DNA of 64,000 nucleotides, taken from contig OX393570.1 in assembly GCA_947652115.1 (NCBI GenBank), forward strand, positions 2,807,317 through 2,871,316, written 5' to 3'. Below the pieces are notes generated by a model, which worked only from the letters and a program-made list of their open reading frames with translations, searched no databases and was not told the DNA's origin. This document shows, in pieces, positions 42,918 to 54,200 of this stretch; the stretch's first letter is position 1, and every line of letters begins with the position of its first letter. Origin of the DNA: Blastomussa wellsi. Lineage: Eukaryota > Cnidaria > Anthozoa > Scleractinia > Plerogyridae. A program made the translations under genes and the position numbers.

Positions 42918-45900
42918 TTACTCCGTTGACTCATCCTTGCTTGGTGAACCGCTGTCGTTGTCGTTCCTGTTCATGGGCTCATCTACACCTGTTGCGCTTT
43001 TATCCTTGTCTTTATCGCTGACCCCATCTTCCTTGTTCGTGGGCTCATCCTTATCCCCATCTTTCCCAGTGTCCTCCGTGTTGTCATTCTTCTTGTCCGC
43101 TGGGTCAGGATCTTTTTCACCAGTCAGCGCTTCTAAGATATCTGTTAGAAGACGCCCCACGAACAGGCAAAACTCCTTCACGATACTTGGAATTTCTTGT
43201 GCCTTTTTGCGATTGTCGTTGAATTTTTTTATCTTCCCTGGAAGAGTGAAGACATCAGACTTCTTTTTAAGCAAGCCGTGGAAGTCGCGCTGCGGGTCGA
43301 TTTGCGTGATTCGATCAACGCACTTCCCGATCCCATGCTGCACTTGTGGTTCAAGTTCTACAGCTTCATGTCCGGCTGATTTGATATTCTTGAGCGCTTG
43401 CACTGCATCTCGGTACGGCTTGGGAGGTTCGACGCCATCGATAGATGTCACCTTAATCTCGCCATCCTCCTCGTCAATGTAGATTGTTATGTTTCCCTCT
43501 TTGGCGTCTTTCTTCAACTCTTTGATGTAATCTTTGAGCTCCTTCTTCAGCTCGATGTTACAGATCGACTTTACGATGTTCTCGAAGGATTCCCTCGCGG
43601 CTTGAAGTCGCTCGCGCGTTTCCACGAAAGGATTAATCGCGGTCGCGAGGGAGCTGAACACGTTGTCGATATCATCAAGCCCAACTGAGTCGAACTTGAG
43701 CTTCTTGTGAAGTTCGTCTTTTTCCTTCTCTTTCTTCGACTTATCCTTCTCTGTTGTGCCACCTTTCTTGCTCTCTTTCTTAGAATTACTTTTTCCAGTT
43801 GCGCCTTCCTCTTTTTTCGCCCCGTCCTTCGAGGCACTATCATCTTCAGCCAGCTCTTCTTCCATCTTTTTCTGTTCTCCTTCATCGGCAAAGGCGTGAT
43901 AAATTTCAAGGATAATTTCCTTCGTTTTGCGGCAGAAGTCTCGCACCATATCGGGAGCTGTTTTCACTTGCTTCACATTATTGCTGAACGTTTTCTTCAA
44001 CTTCGGAATCTTGCCCAAATCCCACATGCTTTTGAATTCACGTCTCAGAATTCCGTGGACATCCAATGCCTCTGCTCTTTCGACCGCGTCCTCGCTACCT
44101 TTAAAAATAGTCTGCGGCATGGCTTTCAAATCTTTTGCCAACTTGAGCATGGCATTAACAGCGGCGACCGCATCAGAAATCCCTTTAATTGTCTTCTTGC
44201 CCTCTTGGTAAATAGTAAGTGCACCTTCTTTAACCTTGACTGTAATACCTTCCGATTTTAGTCTTTTCTTTAGAGCGGCCACGTATTCACCAAACTTGGC
44301 ACGTGGACTGATCTGCTCAAGCGACATCACGGCTTTCTTGAACGAATCCTCGGATTGGCTCATGTCTTGGCGGTTTTGGACAAACGGATCAAAAGTTGTT
44401 TTGAAATCGCTAAAGATGCAATCCAATTCGGGAATTTCGAATTTCTTGAATTCAAGGAGTTCGCTTTTCTTGTCCTTAGCTTCGGCTTCTTCTTCGCCCG
44501 ACTTTGTTTCTTCCTCGTCCGGCGATTTTGTAACTGGTTTAGCTCTTGGCTGTTTTTGCGGAGCCGGTTTGATCTGCACAGCTGGTACATTATTCTCATC
44601 AGGTTCCGAATCACTATAAGCTGTCGTCTGCAGCCTCTCACTCCTCCCGTCCTCCACGCTGTGTTCATATCCCTCCCGAGTTACCGGACTTTGTAATGGC
44701 TTATTCTGAGTAATGAACGGAATAACATCTGATCAATGACTAGAGAAGAGACAAACCTTATTTCGATTTCAATATATCTTTCATTATCATTCAACTAAAA
44801 GACACGTTGCCCATATATGGTCATAAAGCGATTTGTTATCTGTCATCTGCGATTATTCGGCCGAAGTCTTGCAAAGCGCCGCATAACGACAGCTTTTCTG
44901 ACTGTAAAATGCACTTGGTTGACAATTTGTTGAATAAAACAGTTATCCTGCTCAATCTTGCAGAATATCGTCTGATTTTAGCCTTATTACCCATGGTATA
45001 ATCCAATTCCTGAGTTTTGATTGGTTAACAGGCTGTGGCCTCGCTGCCCGAAAAAATTTGCACAATGACAGAGAGAGAAATTTTGGCATCGTTAATTGTG
45101 ATTGATGCATCGTTCAGTTTGTTGATGGCTTCCTGGTTTATTTGAAGGCTTGTGGCTGTCAATGAATGAGGGTGTCAATGGGGTAGTGGCTTTTACGGTT
45201 AACGGTTTGCTTTTTGGCTTTTTTACGGCTAACGGTTAATTTTGTTCCATTACGGTTAACAGGAGGAGTTAAAAAATAATTGTTATTGTTTTAACAAGTC
45301 AAATATTAATTTCCATTGTTGTAAAACATACTGAAAGTCTTTGGACCATTTTGAGATAAACAATTATTTTTTTGCGTGTGTGTGCACTAGTAAAATACAA
45401 GAGCGGTCAAAACGTCTATCAACTCGCGCAACGACGCGACATATGTGACAAATTATGCAGACACTTACGACACTTCCGGTTTCGATAGGCTTTTCTCGCT
45501 ACCATAACACATAAACGCACAACACATCAGACTCCAAAAAAATTCTCCAGGTCTTACTTTTGTATTTAGATTTTTTTACGGTTAAAACTTTTTTTACGGC
45601 TAACGGTTAAATTTTTGGCCATTTTACGGCTAACAGTTAACCCCATCGAGACCCTCATAAATGGGCCTTAGTTACACCATAGTGAATGACATTCTCGTCC
45701 CCATAGCCCTTTTCGTTTCTCTTAGCCGCCAGGGCCTTGGCACGAAAAACGAAGGGCTCTGGGGACATACGATTTTCAAAAAAATTATAATTTTTTTTAT
45801 TGGCTGTTGAGAACAAAGCAATCTTAAACGGAAGTCAAAATGTTCGCCGGCCGCCATGTTACAACACACAACATGTAGAAACATCAATGCTATATACATG

Positions 45901-48750
45901 AAGTCCGGAAGTCCTAGAATCTCGGACTAGAAATCGCATGTCCCCAGAGCCCTTCGTTTCTTGTGCCAAGGCCCCGCCGGCTAAGAGAAACGAAAAGGGC
46001 TATGGGGACGAGAATGAGTGAATGATCACACGGCGGCCACGTTGAGTCCCGAGGGATTGAAAACTTTTGTTTTGCCACGCGGCAAATCGTTCCCAAACAT
46101 TTCAAGTCGAGGCTCGGGTACGAAATCTATTGTCTATGACCAATATGGCCGCCCACGTGAATAAGGCCATCAGTGTAATTATGACTAGCAGGATTTGATA
46201 GTGAATTCTTAGGTGTTTAAAATCGTGAATATTAACTCCCTGGAAAATAAGTAACAATAAGAAGATAAAAAATCCAAATTGTCCAAGGGGAGTAACCCCC
46301 GGACCCACTAACTGGCAAGCTCGCGTTCAGTCCCCTCCGCTTCCTCCCTCACCCCCCTTCTTCTCCCCCCACCGCCCCCCCCCCCCCCCCCCCCCACCAC
46401 TCAACTCTATCTGCGCGTGTCCAGACTTTGCCTTGTCTAAAAACCTTTTAACCACTTTATATGATTTTAAAAGTTGACGAGTACATAAAGTAACCGGGGA
46501 ATCTTTTATGTAAAATGTCTACATTTACTTATCCTGCAGGTTGCAGATCTGTAAAGTTTTGTTCATCCTTACCTCTCCGGAAAGAAGCGGGTCTTGCTCA
46601 CTGGGCTCGTCACTTCCAGGACCCTAAAGAAAAGTAAAAGTTAGAGGTAAAGGTTTCTTACCATACTTTTTATCGTTAAATAACTGAAGGGTGCCCAGCT
46701 GTGTTGCGAACTTCCTGTCTTGACAGCGAAGTTTTCAATGGCTGTGTTACATATAATGCAAATTTCTTTTAAACATAAATATAACCCTTTTCTTCGAAAG
46801 AAACCTAAAAGTGAATCTTCATTGCAAAGAATGTGTTATTTTTCGGAAACGTGACCCATTTCAGTTTTGATGTGAGTCGGTTCAACCGTACCCTGCGAGC
46901 AGAGGTCCCTTTGATCTTCCCAGTTCAACCGCGCCAAAAGCGTTTCGGTTTTCGCGCACACACACGTGGTCTGACCGTTGACGAGTGCGTACAATATGCG
47001 AGCCAGCGAGCCATGCGCGGCAGACGTGCGCGCCACGAGAGGCAGACGTGCGAGGCATGCGAGGCAGACACACGAGGCAGACGTTAAGCCATGTAAAACA
47101 GGCGAGCCATTAAACTTTACCAGTTCCACTGAAACAAAACTAATAAGTCAATTTAATATTTTTTTCAAGAAACTCAAACGCTTTTTCAAACATTATGTTC
47201 GCTCAAGAAATTTTCGTAATAGTGAGAATAACTTCCAGAGTACAACTGAAGTCTCCATTTCACGTTTTCGTTGTTGTGCTTGTGATTTCCGAAGTGAACA
47301 GCGAGGAATTTTGTGCACAAATGGAACTGCACTATTGCTCTCCAAGGAAAGTCAGTTGGTCTGAAGTTGGATAACAACAAACATGTCGGCCGGACTTGTT
47401 GTAATGTCAGTGTTGGTGTCAGACGATTTAGCAGACGACGACTTTGAAAATGATTTCTTTGTAGAGAGAGAAGACGACTTAAAATTGTTTTTTCTGCAGC
47501 ATCCACATTTGCAAAGAGAGATTTCAACCGAATCCAAGGACTTTCGAAAGAACAGGCGAACGATACCCACGCAGTCTTTGGATGAATTTAAAGCTTATTT
47601 CCGTATACTTCTGAAATTGGGAGTGATACAGCCGTGTTGTAAGAATTGCAATAACAGTGGCGACGAAAAGAAACAGCTTCCACAGGAATAAACGATCTGT
47701 GAAGACTCATCTGACGAACGTTCCCGCCATCTCACATTTCTTCTCGGAAATGTTGCGTAAGGGGCCTGGCACAAGGTTTATGGACAAATGGTACAGAAAT
47801 TTCCGGAAATTTCGGTCAACCCGGGGAAAAGGTAACACCTCGAAAGGTATTACCTTTTGCCCGAAAAAATTCCAACGGAATTAGCCGTTCCACTTGAATT
47901 CATCCCGGAATAACCGGTTTTTTCGTGCAAATGGTACGCGCTCTGCGCCTCGCATGTTTTCCACTGCCACGCGTGTTTTGAATGCCTCGCACGTCTGTCT
48001 CCCATGGCTTTCAAGACGAGTCTCGGTGCACAACCTTTCATATGGAAATGAGTTTTACTCACACGTCTTTTGTCTTGAAATCAAACTCATTTCTATAAGA
48101 AAGAAGCACTAAGACTCGTTTTGAAACAGAGGTAGAAAGCAACTCGGATTCTCAGAAACAATGTGTGCCTTCGAATACAGGTTGCATTCTCATCACAGTA
48201 CACATTCACTTCAAAACTGAAATTTAACAAAGGAAAGTTGATTTTAAGGAGTTGAAACAGAATAATTTTCTTATCCATAGGATTGCAATTGTAGTCATTC
48301 ATTCATGTTTCAGAACACCATCCACGAGTTCGCGTCTTGATATTGTATTATTCCTTTTTCTGTGCAAGTATTCAGTGTTTCTTCGCTAAAAATAAAATAT
48401 GCAATATTGTTGTGCAATTCGAAACCACTACATCCAACCTTCTGCAACGATTTCATTAAAGGGCTGAGTATCAAACAAATTTATAGATGAGCAGAAAACC
48501 TCCTTTACCAAGTGCGCAAAGCGAAAGAGCTCGAATCGAATTAGGCTACTGAGCTTTTTCAGTGAATAAATATAATAAATTTACAGGCTACGCACGAGAG
48601 CTTCTTACTTCCGCTTTGACTCCGGTTCAAACCTCAATCGATTCTCTTATATCCCTTAAATCCTGATACTATAGAAGTAAAGAACATGGATGGCTGAATT
48701 ATTAACTGAAATCTGCATACCTTGAACCAACAGCAGCAGAGAGATTTCAT
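42918..48750 (-). CDS. Unrecognised 622-aa protein: Cys-rich N-terminus, duplicated helical domain
   Basis: Model on the minus strand: 48750-48721 (MKSLCCCWFK), 46623-46573, 44705-42918; all junctions phase 0, 1869 nt. I do not recognise the family. Seen: three consecutive Cys near the N-terminus (possible palmitoylation), then EQDPLLSGE, an acidic-dileucine-type sorting motif. Two homologous domains follow at about 119-299 and 369-555, each with FxxxxxxxxPFVxxRxxL..SFxxxV, a predicted beta hairpin (ITVKVKEGALTIY / NITIYIDEEDGEIKV), further helices and a closing helix containing V(R/K)xFCxxx. A Lys/Glu-rich linker separates them and an Asp/Lys-rich disordered tail ends the protein. It is probably an intracellular, membrane-tethered scaffold; that is inference. 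Minus-strand AATAAA at 42757-42752 fits its 3' end. The tiny first exon is the least certain part; the 1788-nt exon is secure. Confidence 0.72.
45165..45658. mobile_element. TIR element with TTTTACGGCTAACGGTTAA subrepeats
   Basis: ATGAGGGTGTCAATGGGGT at the left mirrors ACCCCATCGAGACCCTCAT at the right (17 of 19). Inside, TTTTACGG(C/T)TAACGGTTAA words occur several times near both ends. It lies in the second intron of the 622-aa gene. Non-autonomous. Confidence 0.7.
45690..46016. mobile_element. MITE CATTCTCGTCCCCATAG, copy 2, perfect 9-bp TSD
   Basis: Ends CATTCTCGTCCCCATAGCCC and GGGCTATGGGGACGAGAATG. AGTGAATGA is duplicated at 45681-45689 and 46017-46025. Nine-base TSDs point to the Mutator-like superfamily. 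Confidence 0.85.
46975..48000 (+). other. Intron with low-complexity GCGAG/GCAGACG repeats and unrecognised 102-codon frame
   Basis: GCGAGCCAGCGAGCC and repeated GGCAGACGTGCG words cover 46995-47090, with related words near 47945-48000. A plus-strand frame at 47383-47691 (102 codons; acidic SDDLADDDFENDFF then basic) is unrecognised; its start and expression are unsupported. It is opposite in strand to the host gene. A hairpin AAAAGGTAACACC...GGTATTACCTTTT lies near 47830-47860. Confidence 0.3.
48005..48135 (+). mobile_element. MITE family 'CAAGACGAGTCT', third copy
   Basis: CAAGACGAGTCTCGGTGCAC...CATATGGAAATGAG mirrored by CTCATTTCTATAAGA...GCACTAAGACTCGTTTTGAA. Same family as 5855 and 31013. 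Confidence 0.7.
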
Positions 48751-48895
48751 GACTTGATCTACGTTTTTATTTCCAAATCAGTAGAAGCAAGTCGTGCCTG
48801 TTACTGACAATGAACTCACAGCCTGTACCATGTGATCTCAATTCTGAGAACTGGGGTGAAAAAGTTCAACATAGCCTGCGTGACAGCTGGCGTCC

Positions 48896-49037
48896 GAAGG
48901 GGAGGGAGATGGGGAAAAAACAGCGCGCGGGGCGAGGGGACGAAGGGGAGGGAGATGGGGAAAAAACAGCGCGCGGGCGAGGGGACGAAGGGGAGGGAGA
49001 TGGGGAAAAAACAGCGCGCGGGGCGAGGGGACGAAGG
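48896..49037 (+). repeat. Minisatellite, three 46-bp units
   Basis: GAAGGGGAGGGAGATGGGGA followed by AAAAACAGCGCGCGGGGCGA repeats three times and ends in a partial unit (GACGAAGGG). Purine-strand biased and G-rich. Frames crossing it are repeat translation. Confidence 0.85.
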
Positions 49038-49054
49038 GAAAGTTGCAGTTGAAG

Positions 49055-49226
49055 CATTCTCGTCCACATAGCCCTTTTCGTTTCTCTTAGCCGGCAGGGC
49101 CTTGGCACCAAAAACGAAGGGCTCTGGGGACATACGATTTTCAAAAAAATTCGAATTTTTTTTATTGGCTGTTGAGAACAACGAAATTTTCACCGGCCGC
49201 CTTATTACAACATACAACATGTAGAC
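49055..49226 (+). mobile_element. MITE CATTCTCGTCC, truncated copy 3
   Basis: Left end CATTCTCGTCCACATAGCCC and inner arm CTTAGCCGGCAGGGCCTTGG as in copies 1 and 2. It stops after AACATACAACATGTAGA, so the right end is missing. Abuts the minisatellite. Confidence 0.7.
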
Positions 49227-49230
49227 GGTC

Positions 49231-51219
49231 TCACCAATCGGAATCTTCCAACAAATGGTAAGCACCCTCTATCTCGAGTAAAGTGGGGCATGACGTCACT
49301 ACGTTGCTATGGTAACTCCGATCTCGATAAAACGTACTTCATCTGAAAATTTGATCTTTCTCTAGTGCACTTGGAGCAATCGATTTTCTGTCGGATACTC
49401 TATGGCGATTATTAATAACTCTAGCAGCTCAAAGTTGAAAGCTATCAACACTCAAAAATCCGATCGAGCCACCTTAAGGGGGGGGGGGTTCTACCTGAAT
49501 TTGAATGAAATTTTGAGAGGTTTAGAGAAGGCATTAAAGGAAGAAAATTAGTTTTTAAACACCCACAGACAGTTGATCTCCACCCAAGAGCAAACAGCCT
49601 GGTAGGGGGACCGTTTGGGTGTGCATATTCTAATTTTAAACTTCAAATTCTAATTTCCTCCATTTTTTTTAAGAAAAACTCTTTCCTCCCAAATATACCC
49701 AAAAATTATCCAAAAATTTACAAAACACCACAAAACATTGATCGGTGAGATGAGTGAATGGGGGCCGGGCAAAGCTTGACAGAGCGCAGGCTCGCTGCCT
49801 GGATGTCGTCACTATATGCCAGAGGTACGACAGGCCATTGTTGTTTCCTGTCAGTCATAAGCTTTGGACAGCATAACAGCAAGAACACACAGATCTGACT
49901 CTCTTGTCTTCTTTATTGCTCGTAGAACACACTTTACAGTAACTCAAATGTAATTCTGGTAATTCGGATAATTCAAATGTCGTGCAGTACAGGAGTACTT
50001 GTATTCGCTTACAGTGTGATAAGCAACGACAGGTGAACTACAAATTTAAACGAAGTTTACGGAAAGGTAAACAACTACATCGAGTTTATCAACATCGATT
50101 TCTAAGCAGGGAATTGTTCAACACTTAAATCTTCCGTTCAAAATAACTTTCAGAATATTGCTCTTCATGTAAGCACATAAACAATGGTGTTCTTGCCGAT
50201 GTGCTTACTTTGCATTTGACAGACATCTGAATGTAATTGACTTACTGATTTTAAGCAAAATGCAGCGGACAACTGTTCGCAAATTTAAAGAGAAATTTAT
50301 TTTTGTTGTTGTCAGTATTTATAATTTTAGACGTTCTCGCCAAAAAATTTAAGATTTTTTCTGAGACTTTCACCACTGTATGTTGTTTTCATATTTGGTG
50401 CCCGAGCACTGGGCACTAGGAAAAAAGTGTGCCGTGATTCGACACTGCAAACCGAATAAGGTACCTAAGTATTGTTGAGTCCCGAGCTCGACCTTGCACT
50501 CGAGCCGTGCCCGACATTTTTTGTCAATCTTTCGAGAACTGTAAATAAAATCAGTTCATGGAAAGAAAAGTAGGGGTTACCAACCATTTAACAGAGTAAA
50601 CTACACGTACCAGCAAAGCTACGAAACGGCTTCTGGTCCTTTGTTTTTCCCCAGCGCTCGCGCTTGATGCGTGCGCAGAACGGATTGCGCGCGCAGTAAC
50701 GATGCGCATAAACAATTAGCGCGAATGATGATGATATGCAGGGCGACCTGAGCAAAATTCCTTATATTTCGTGCTCCATCTATATTCAGAAAGGCCTGCT
50801 GTCGAAACAACAGAACATACTGCAAGGAATATTGCTTAGTTTGCAATTCCTAGTTAAAACCGAATGAGCGGGACTGATATTTACGATAAGATTGTAAATC
50901 ATCATAATGTAACTTGCTTATAGTCAAGTTTAAGCTGGGCCGGATTGTCGATCATATCATATCAATTTCTAAAGTTCTTTTCTTGTGATTATATATAGGG
51001 GTCAAAAACACTTTTAGAAAGAAAGTCTTGATATTTTCAAAACCTTTCCAAACTGTACACCAAAAAATACTGATGCACTTCATTGTAATAAAAAATATGT
51101 CTTTACGAGGTTAATCACCAGGCGTTCCACTACTCAGCATAACGAGGCTGCTTCAAAAGAAACCAAAAAACCAAACGGATGGTCAATTCAGGTCGAGTAT
51201 AACAAGGTAGATTAGTGTC
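49231..51219. other. Spacer between the two unrecognised minus-strand genes
   Basis: AT-rich, with no supported exon. A poly-G run and GAGCCACCTTAA (half of the 5015 MITE end) occur near 49467. The promoter and 5' UTR of the 622-aa gene should lie just above 48750; no element was identified. Confidence 0.4.
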
Positions 51220-54200
51220 TTAATGTTCTTTAACGTGCAGCAACCATTTCACAACTTCAATAGTATCTTGCCAAATGTTGAATCTCGGACTAGAAGCAAC
51301 CCACGAGGTCAGAACAGTTATGGCTGTTTCGATCTTCTCTCGTCTTAAAATTGCGCTGGGTTCTTTAACAATCTGCAGACCTTGCTTAGCGTCCAGTACC
51401 ACTGTCCGCCTCCTAAACGTCGCCAACATTTGCCTTCTTTTGAACTCTACGATCACGTTTTTCGGGCACATTATTTTCACATCGAGCGTCAAGAGCGTGG
51501 AAAACAGCTTGCTGGGGGAATTTAAAGCTGTCTCGCTGAAGGCTTGCGTCAACGAAACCTCATCGTTGGCGTCATTCTGTAACGTGATGTCATCGTTGAC
51601 GGCATCTGACGAGGTGTTTCGGGATGTGAGTAGTTTAAAGATAGCAGTGAACACCTTGGTGATGGCTGCATTATTTTGGAGGGGAATGCGTTTCAGGGCG
51701 GTGTTCAGTCCGGACACTGCTATTCTTACTGTACTGGGTACCACCAACGAAAGGGCGGCCGACTTGTGAACTTTAAGCTTGATTTTGCCCTTCTCTATGT
51801 CCAAAATCAGACGGCATCGAGCGAGTTGAATTGCGGACTCTTCAGATGTCTTAACGCTGACTGAATAATCCTTAAACCTTAGCTCTGCCCCCAAGCTACA
51901 AAGGGACATCATCTTTTTGAAGAACTTCAGGACCTTGGACACAACTTCGTTGCAACCACTGGATACTTGAACCAGTTTGCCTTCATTCTTTTCTTTCCGC
52001 TATAACAAAAGGGCATATCTGAGTAAGACATGCTTCTGCTAATATCATAGTCTGGATAAATGCGATACAATTGGGCAGATCTAACACGGAGTGTTATTTG
52101 GTAGGAATTTGCCAGCATCAAATGGCGTTTATCTCACCCGTGACGCACATTAATCCTTTAAAGAACCACATCAAGGATGGCGCATGCTACCATGTGCTTT
52201 TAAAGTAGCTACGTCGCGATATTTTGAGTCATGTTTTGGGTGACGTCACAAATATTAAAAATTTTGAAATTATGGGATTCATTAAGATCTTCAGAAAGTA
52301 CATGATGAAGAATGCCCAAATGCCAAAAATAAGCGTCTTATTTCAATTTGGGAGTGAGATATTGGCCCCTTTATGCTTCAGTGACTCCATACATGTTCAA
52401 ATCCTTGTAATTTTGGCTCTGTTCTAAACCGTTTAGAACGTGAAATAAGATTCTTATTTTTGGCAAGTAGGCATTCTTCATCATGTACTTTCAGAATATC
52501 TGGATAAATCCCATAATTTCATAAATTTAGTTTTTGTGACGTCATCACTTTACCACTCTATTACCCTTAAAATGTAGGGAACCTCAAAATAATAGTTTAC
52601 TAAGGAAGGAAAACACCAAAGACGCGATACTAAACTAAAAAGGAACAAGGATGATTAAAGATGGAGAAGATTGAGACGGATTGCAAAGTAACGAATAGTA
52701 AAAACTTAGGCTAAATTTTTAAAAGTTTACAAACCGTGATGTTGCTCAAAAGTACAAAAAACTCATCTTCCAAAACCAACGCGCGGGCGATCGTTTTCTA
52801 TCGGCGGATAGAAAACAGTGGGAGAACCAATCACCGGGTTGATTATTCGCTAACAGAAAACTCAGGCGCGTATAGTCTAAAACTATGCCATGTGTACTTT
52901 ATACATAAATACGATTTCAAATTTCATTGACTAACCTTCAGTTTAGCGTTTGAAATGGCGTCTTTTTCTTGACGCTGTTTGTCCTTCTTGGTTTCAGGCT
53001 TCTTCGGCTTCGTTGATTCCGTACTTTCTTCGTTTACCTTGGCTTCCCATAGATTTCTCCGTGCGTTAATTGGCTTCCCTGTCACTACTAAGTCTTCACT
53101 CCCAAGCGGTTCCATCGCGTCCTGATTGTTAGTTCTTTTCTTGTTCTTCTAAAAATACAAGGTAACTGTAAGGTGTCACGGTGTCAATACACTTGCTTAT
53201 AGAAATGCAGTTAATTTGTCCCCTACGTAAAGATACATCTCTGTCAGTTCTTTTAATTTGAATAGAATTACGTAAATAGTAACACTCCAAATCAGTCCGG
53301 AACTTTAATTTATTACATAATATGATTGAGTGGTATTCGACAAATTAAACCTGATCTTGGTCTGGGATCGACTTTTGAAATCCGAAGATCCCAGCGCCCA
53401 GCTCCGGATTGAAAAATACTATCCTTGGGCTTGTCTTGTCCCGAGATTACTCATTTTAACTACTTGCGAACATGTCAACACGGACAAGGAGCCTGTCCCT
53501 GGGGGAGTAAGGTAAGTAAGTAAGTCTGCAGTCGGGCCTAGTGACCCATCAGGCCGGAGCTTATCCCGGTTTCTGTAGCATGAAGCGACAGAGAGTATTT
53601 CTACTCCCCCCTGGATGGGATGCTAATCCATCGCAGGGTTACCCCCCAGCAGTAAATTCGCCGGTACCCATTTATACACCTGGGTGAAGAGAGGCACGGT
53701 GAGAGTAAAGTGTCTTGCCCAAGAACACAACGCAGTGGCCCGGCCAGGACTCGAACCCGGACCGTCCGATCCAGAGTCCAGCGCACTAACCATTAGGCCA
53801 CTGCGCCTCCCTGGGGGAGTAACTTGTATTAATTAAACGGAATTTAAATGAACGAAGAATCCACTCTGGGCAAGGATTCTTCGGTTAATTTGATGCACCA
53901 TGATCCGAGTAATCTTGGATTAGTCTGTTCATTAAAGAAAGGCAAAATCCGTTTTCGGATTTAAGAATCCAATCTTGGACGTTTTAAAGAAACGCACCCT
54001 TACTTCCAGCTACTGTAACTCGGTTAAAAACAGTCTCAGCTTATAATATATAGGCGAAATAAGCATATGCATGCGGTCTTGGTAAATATTTTGAAACTGA
54101 ACCTTAGTAACCAGAAAAGCGAAGTTAGATTCCCACGCGAAATATCACCGCTGTCTTGAAGAGTTACTCAGGCGCTGCATCAAATCCTACGTTGCTACAT

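Noticed and set aside
43707..44261. 184-codon plus-strand frame
   Set aside because: It is antisense to the large exon of the 622-aa gene; its Phe/Leu-rich translation is the complement of Lys/Glu-rich coding sequence.
48810..49265. Frames with repeated GDEGEGDGEKTARG or SPSPSPSSPRP peptides
   Set aside because: Translations of the 46-bp minisatellite and neighbouring MITE in different frames; no conserved protein.
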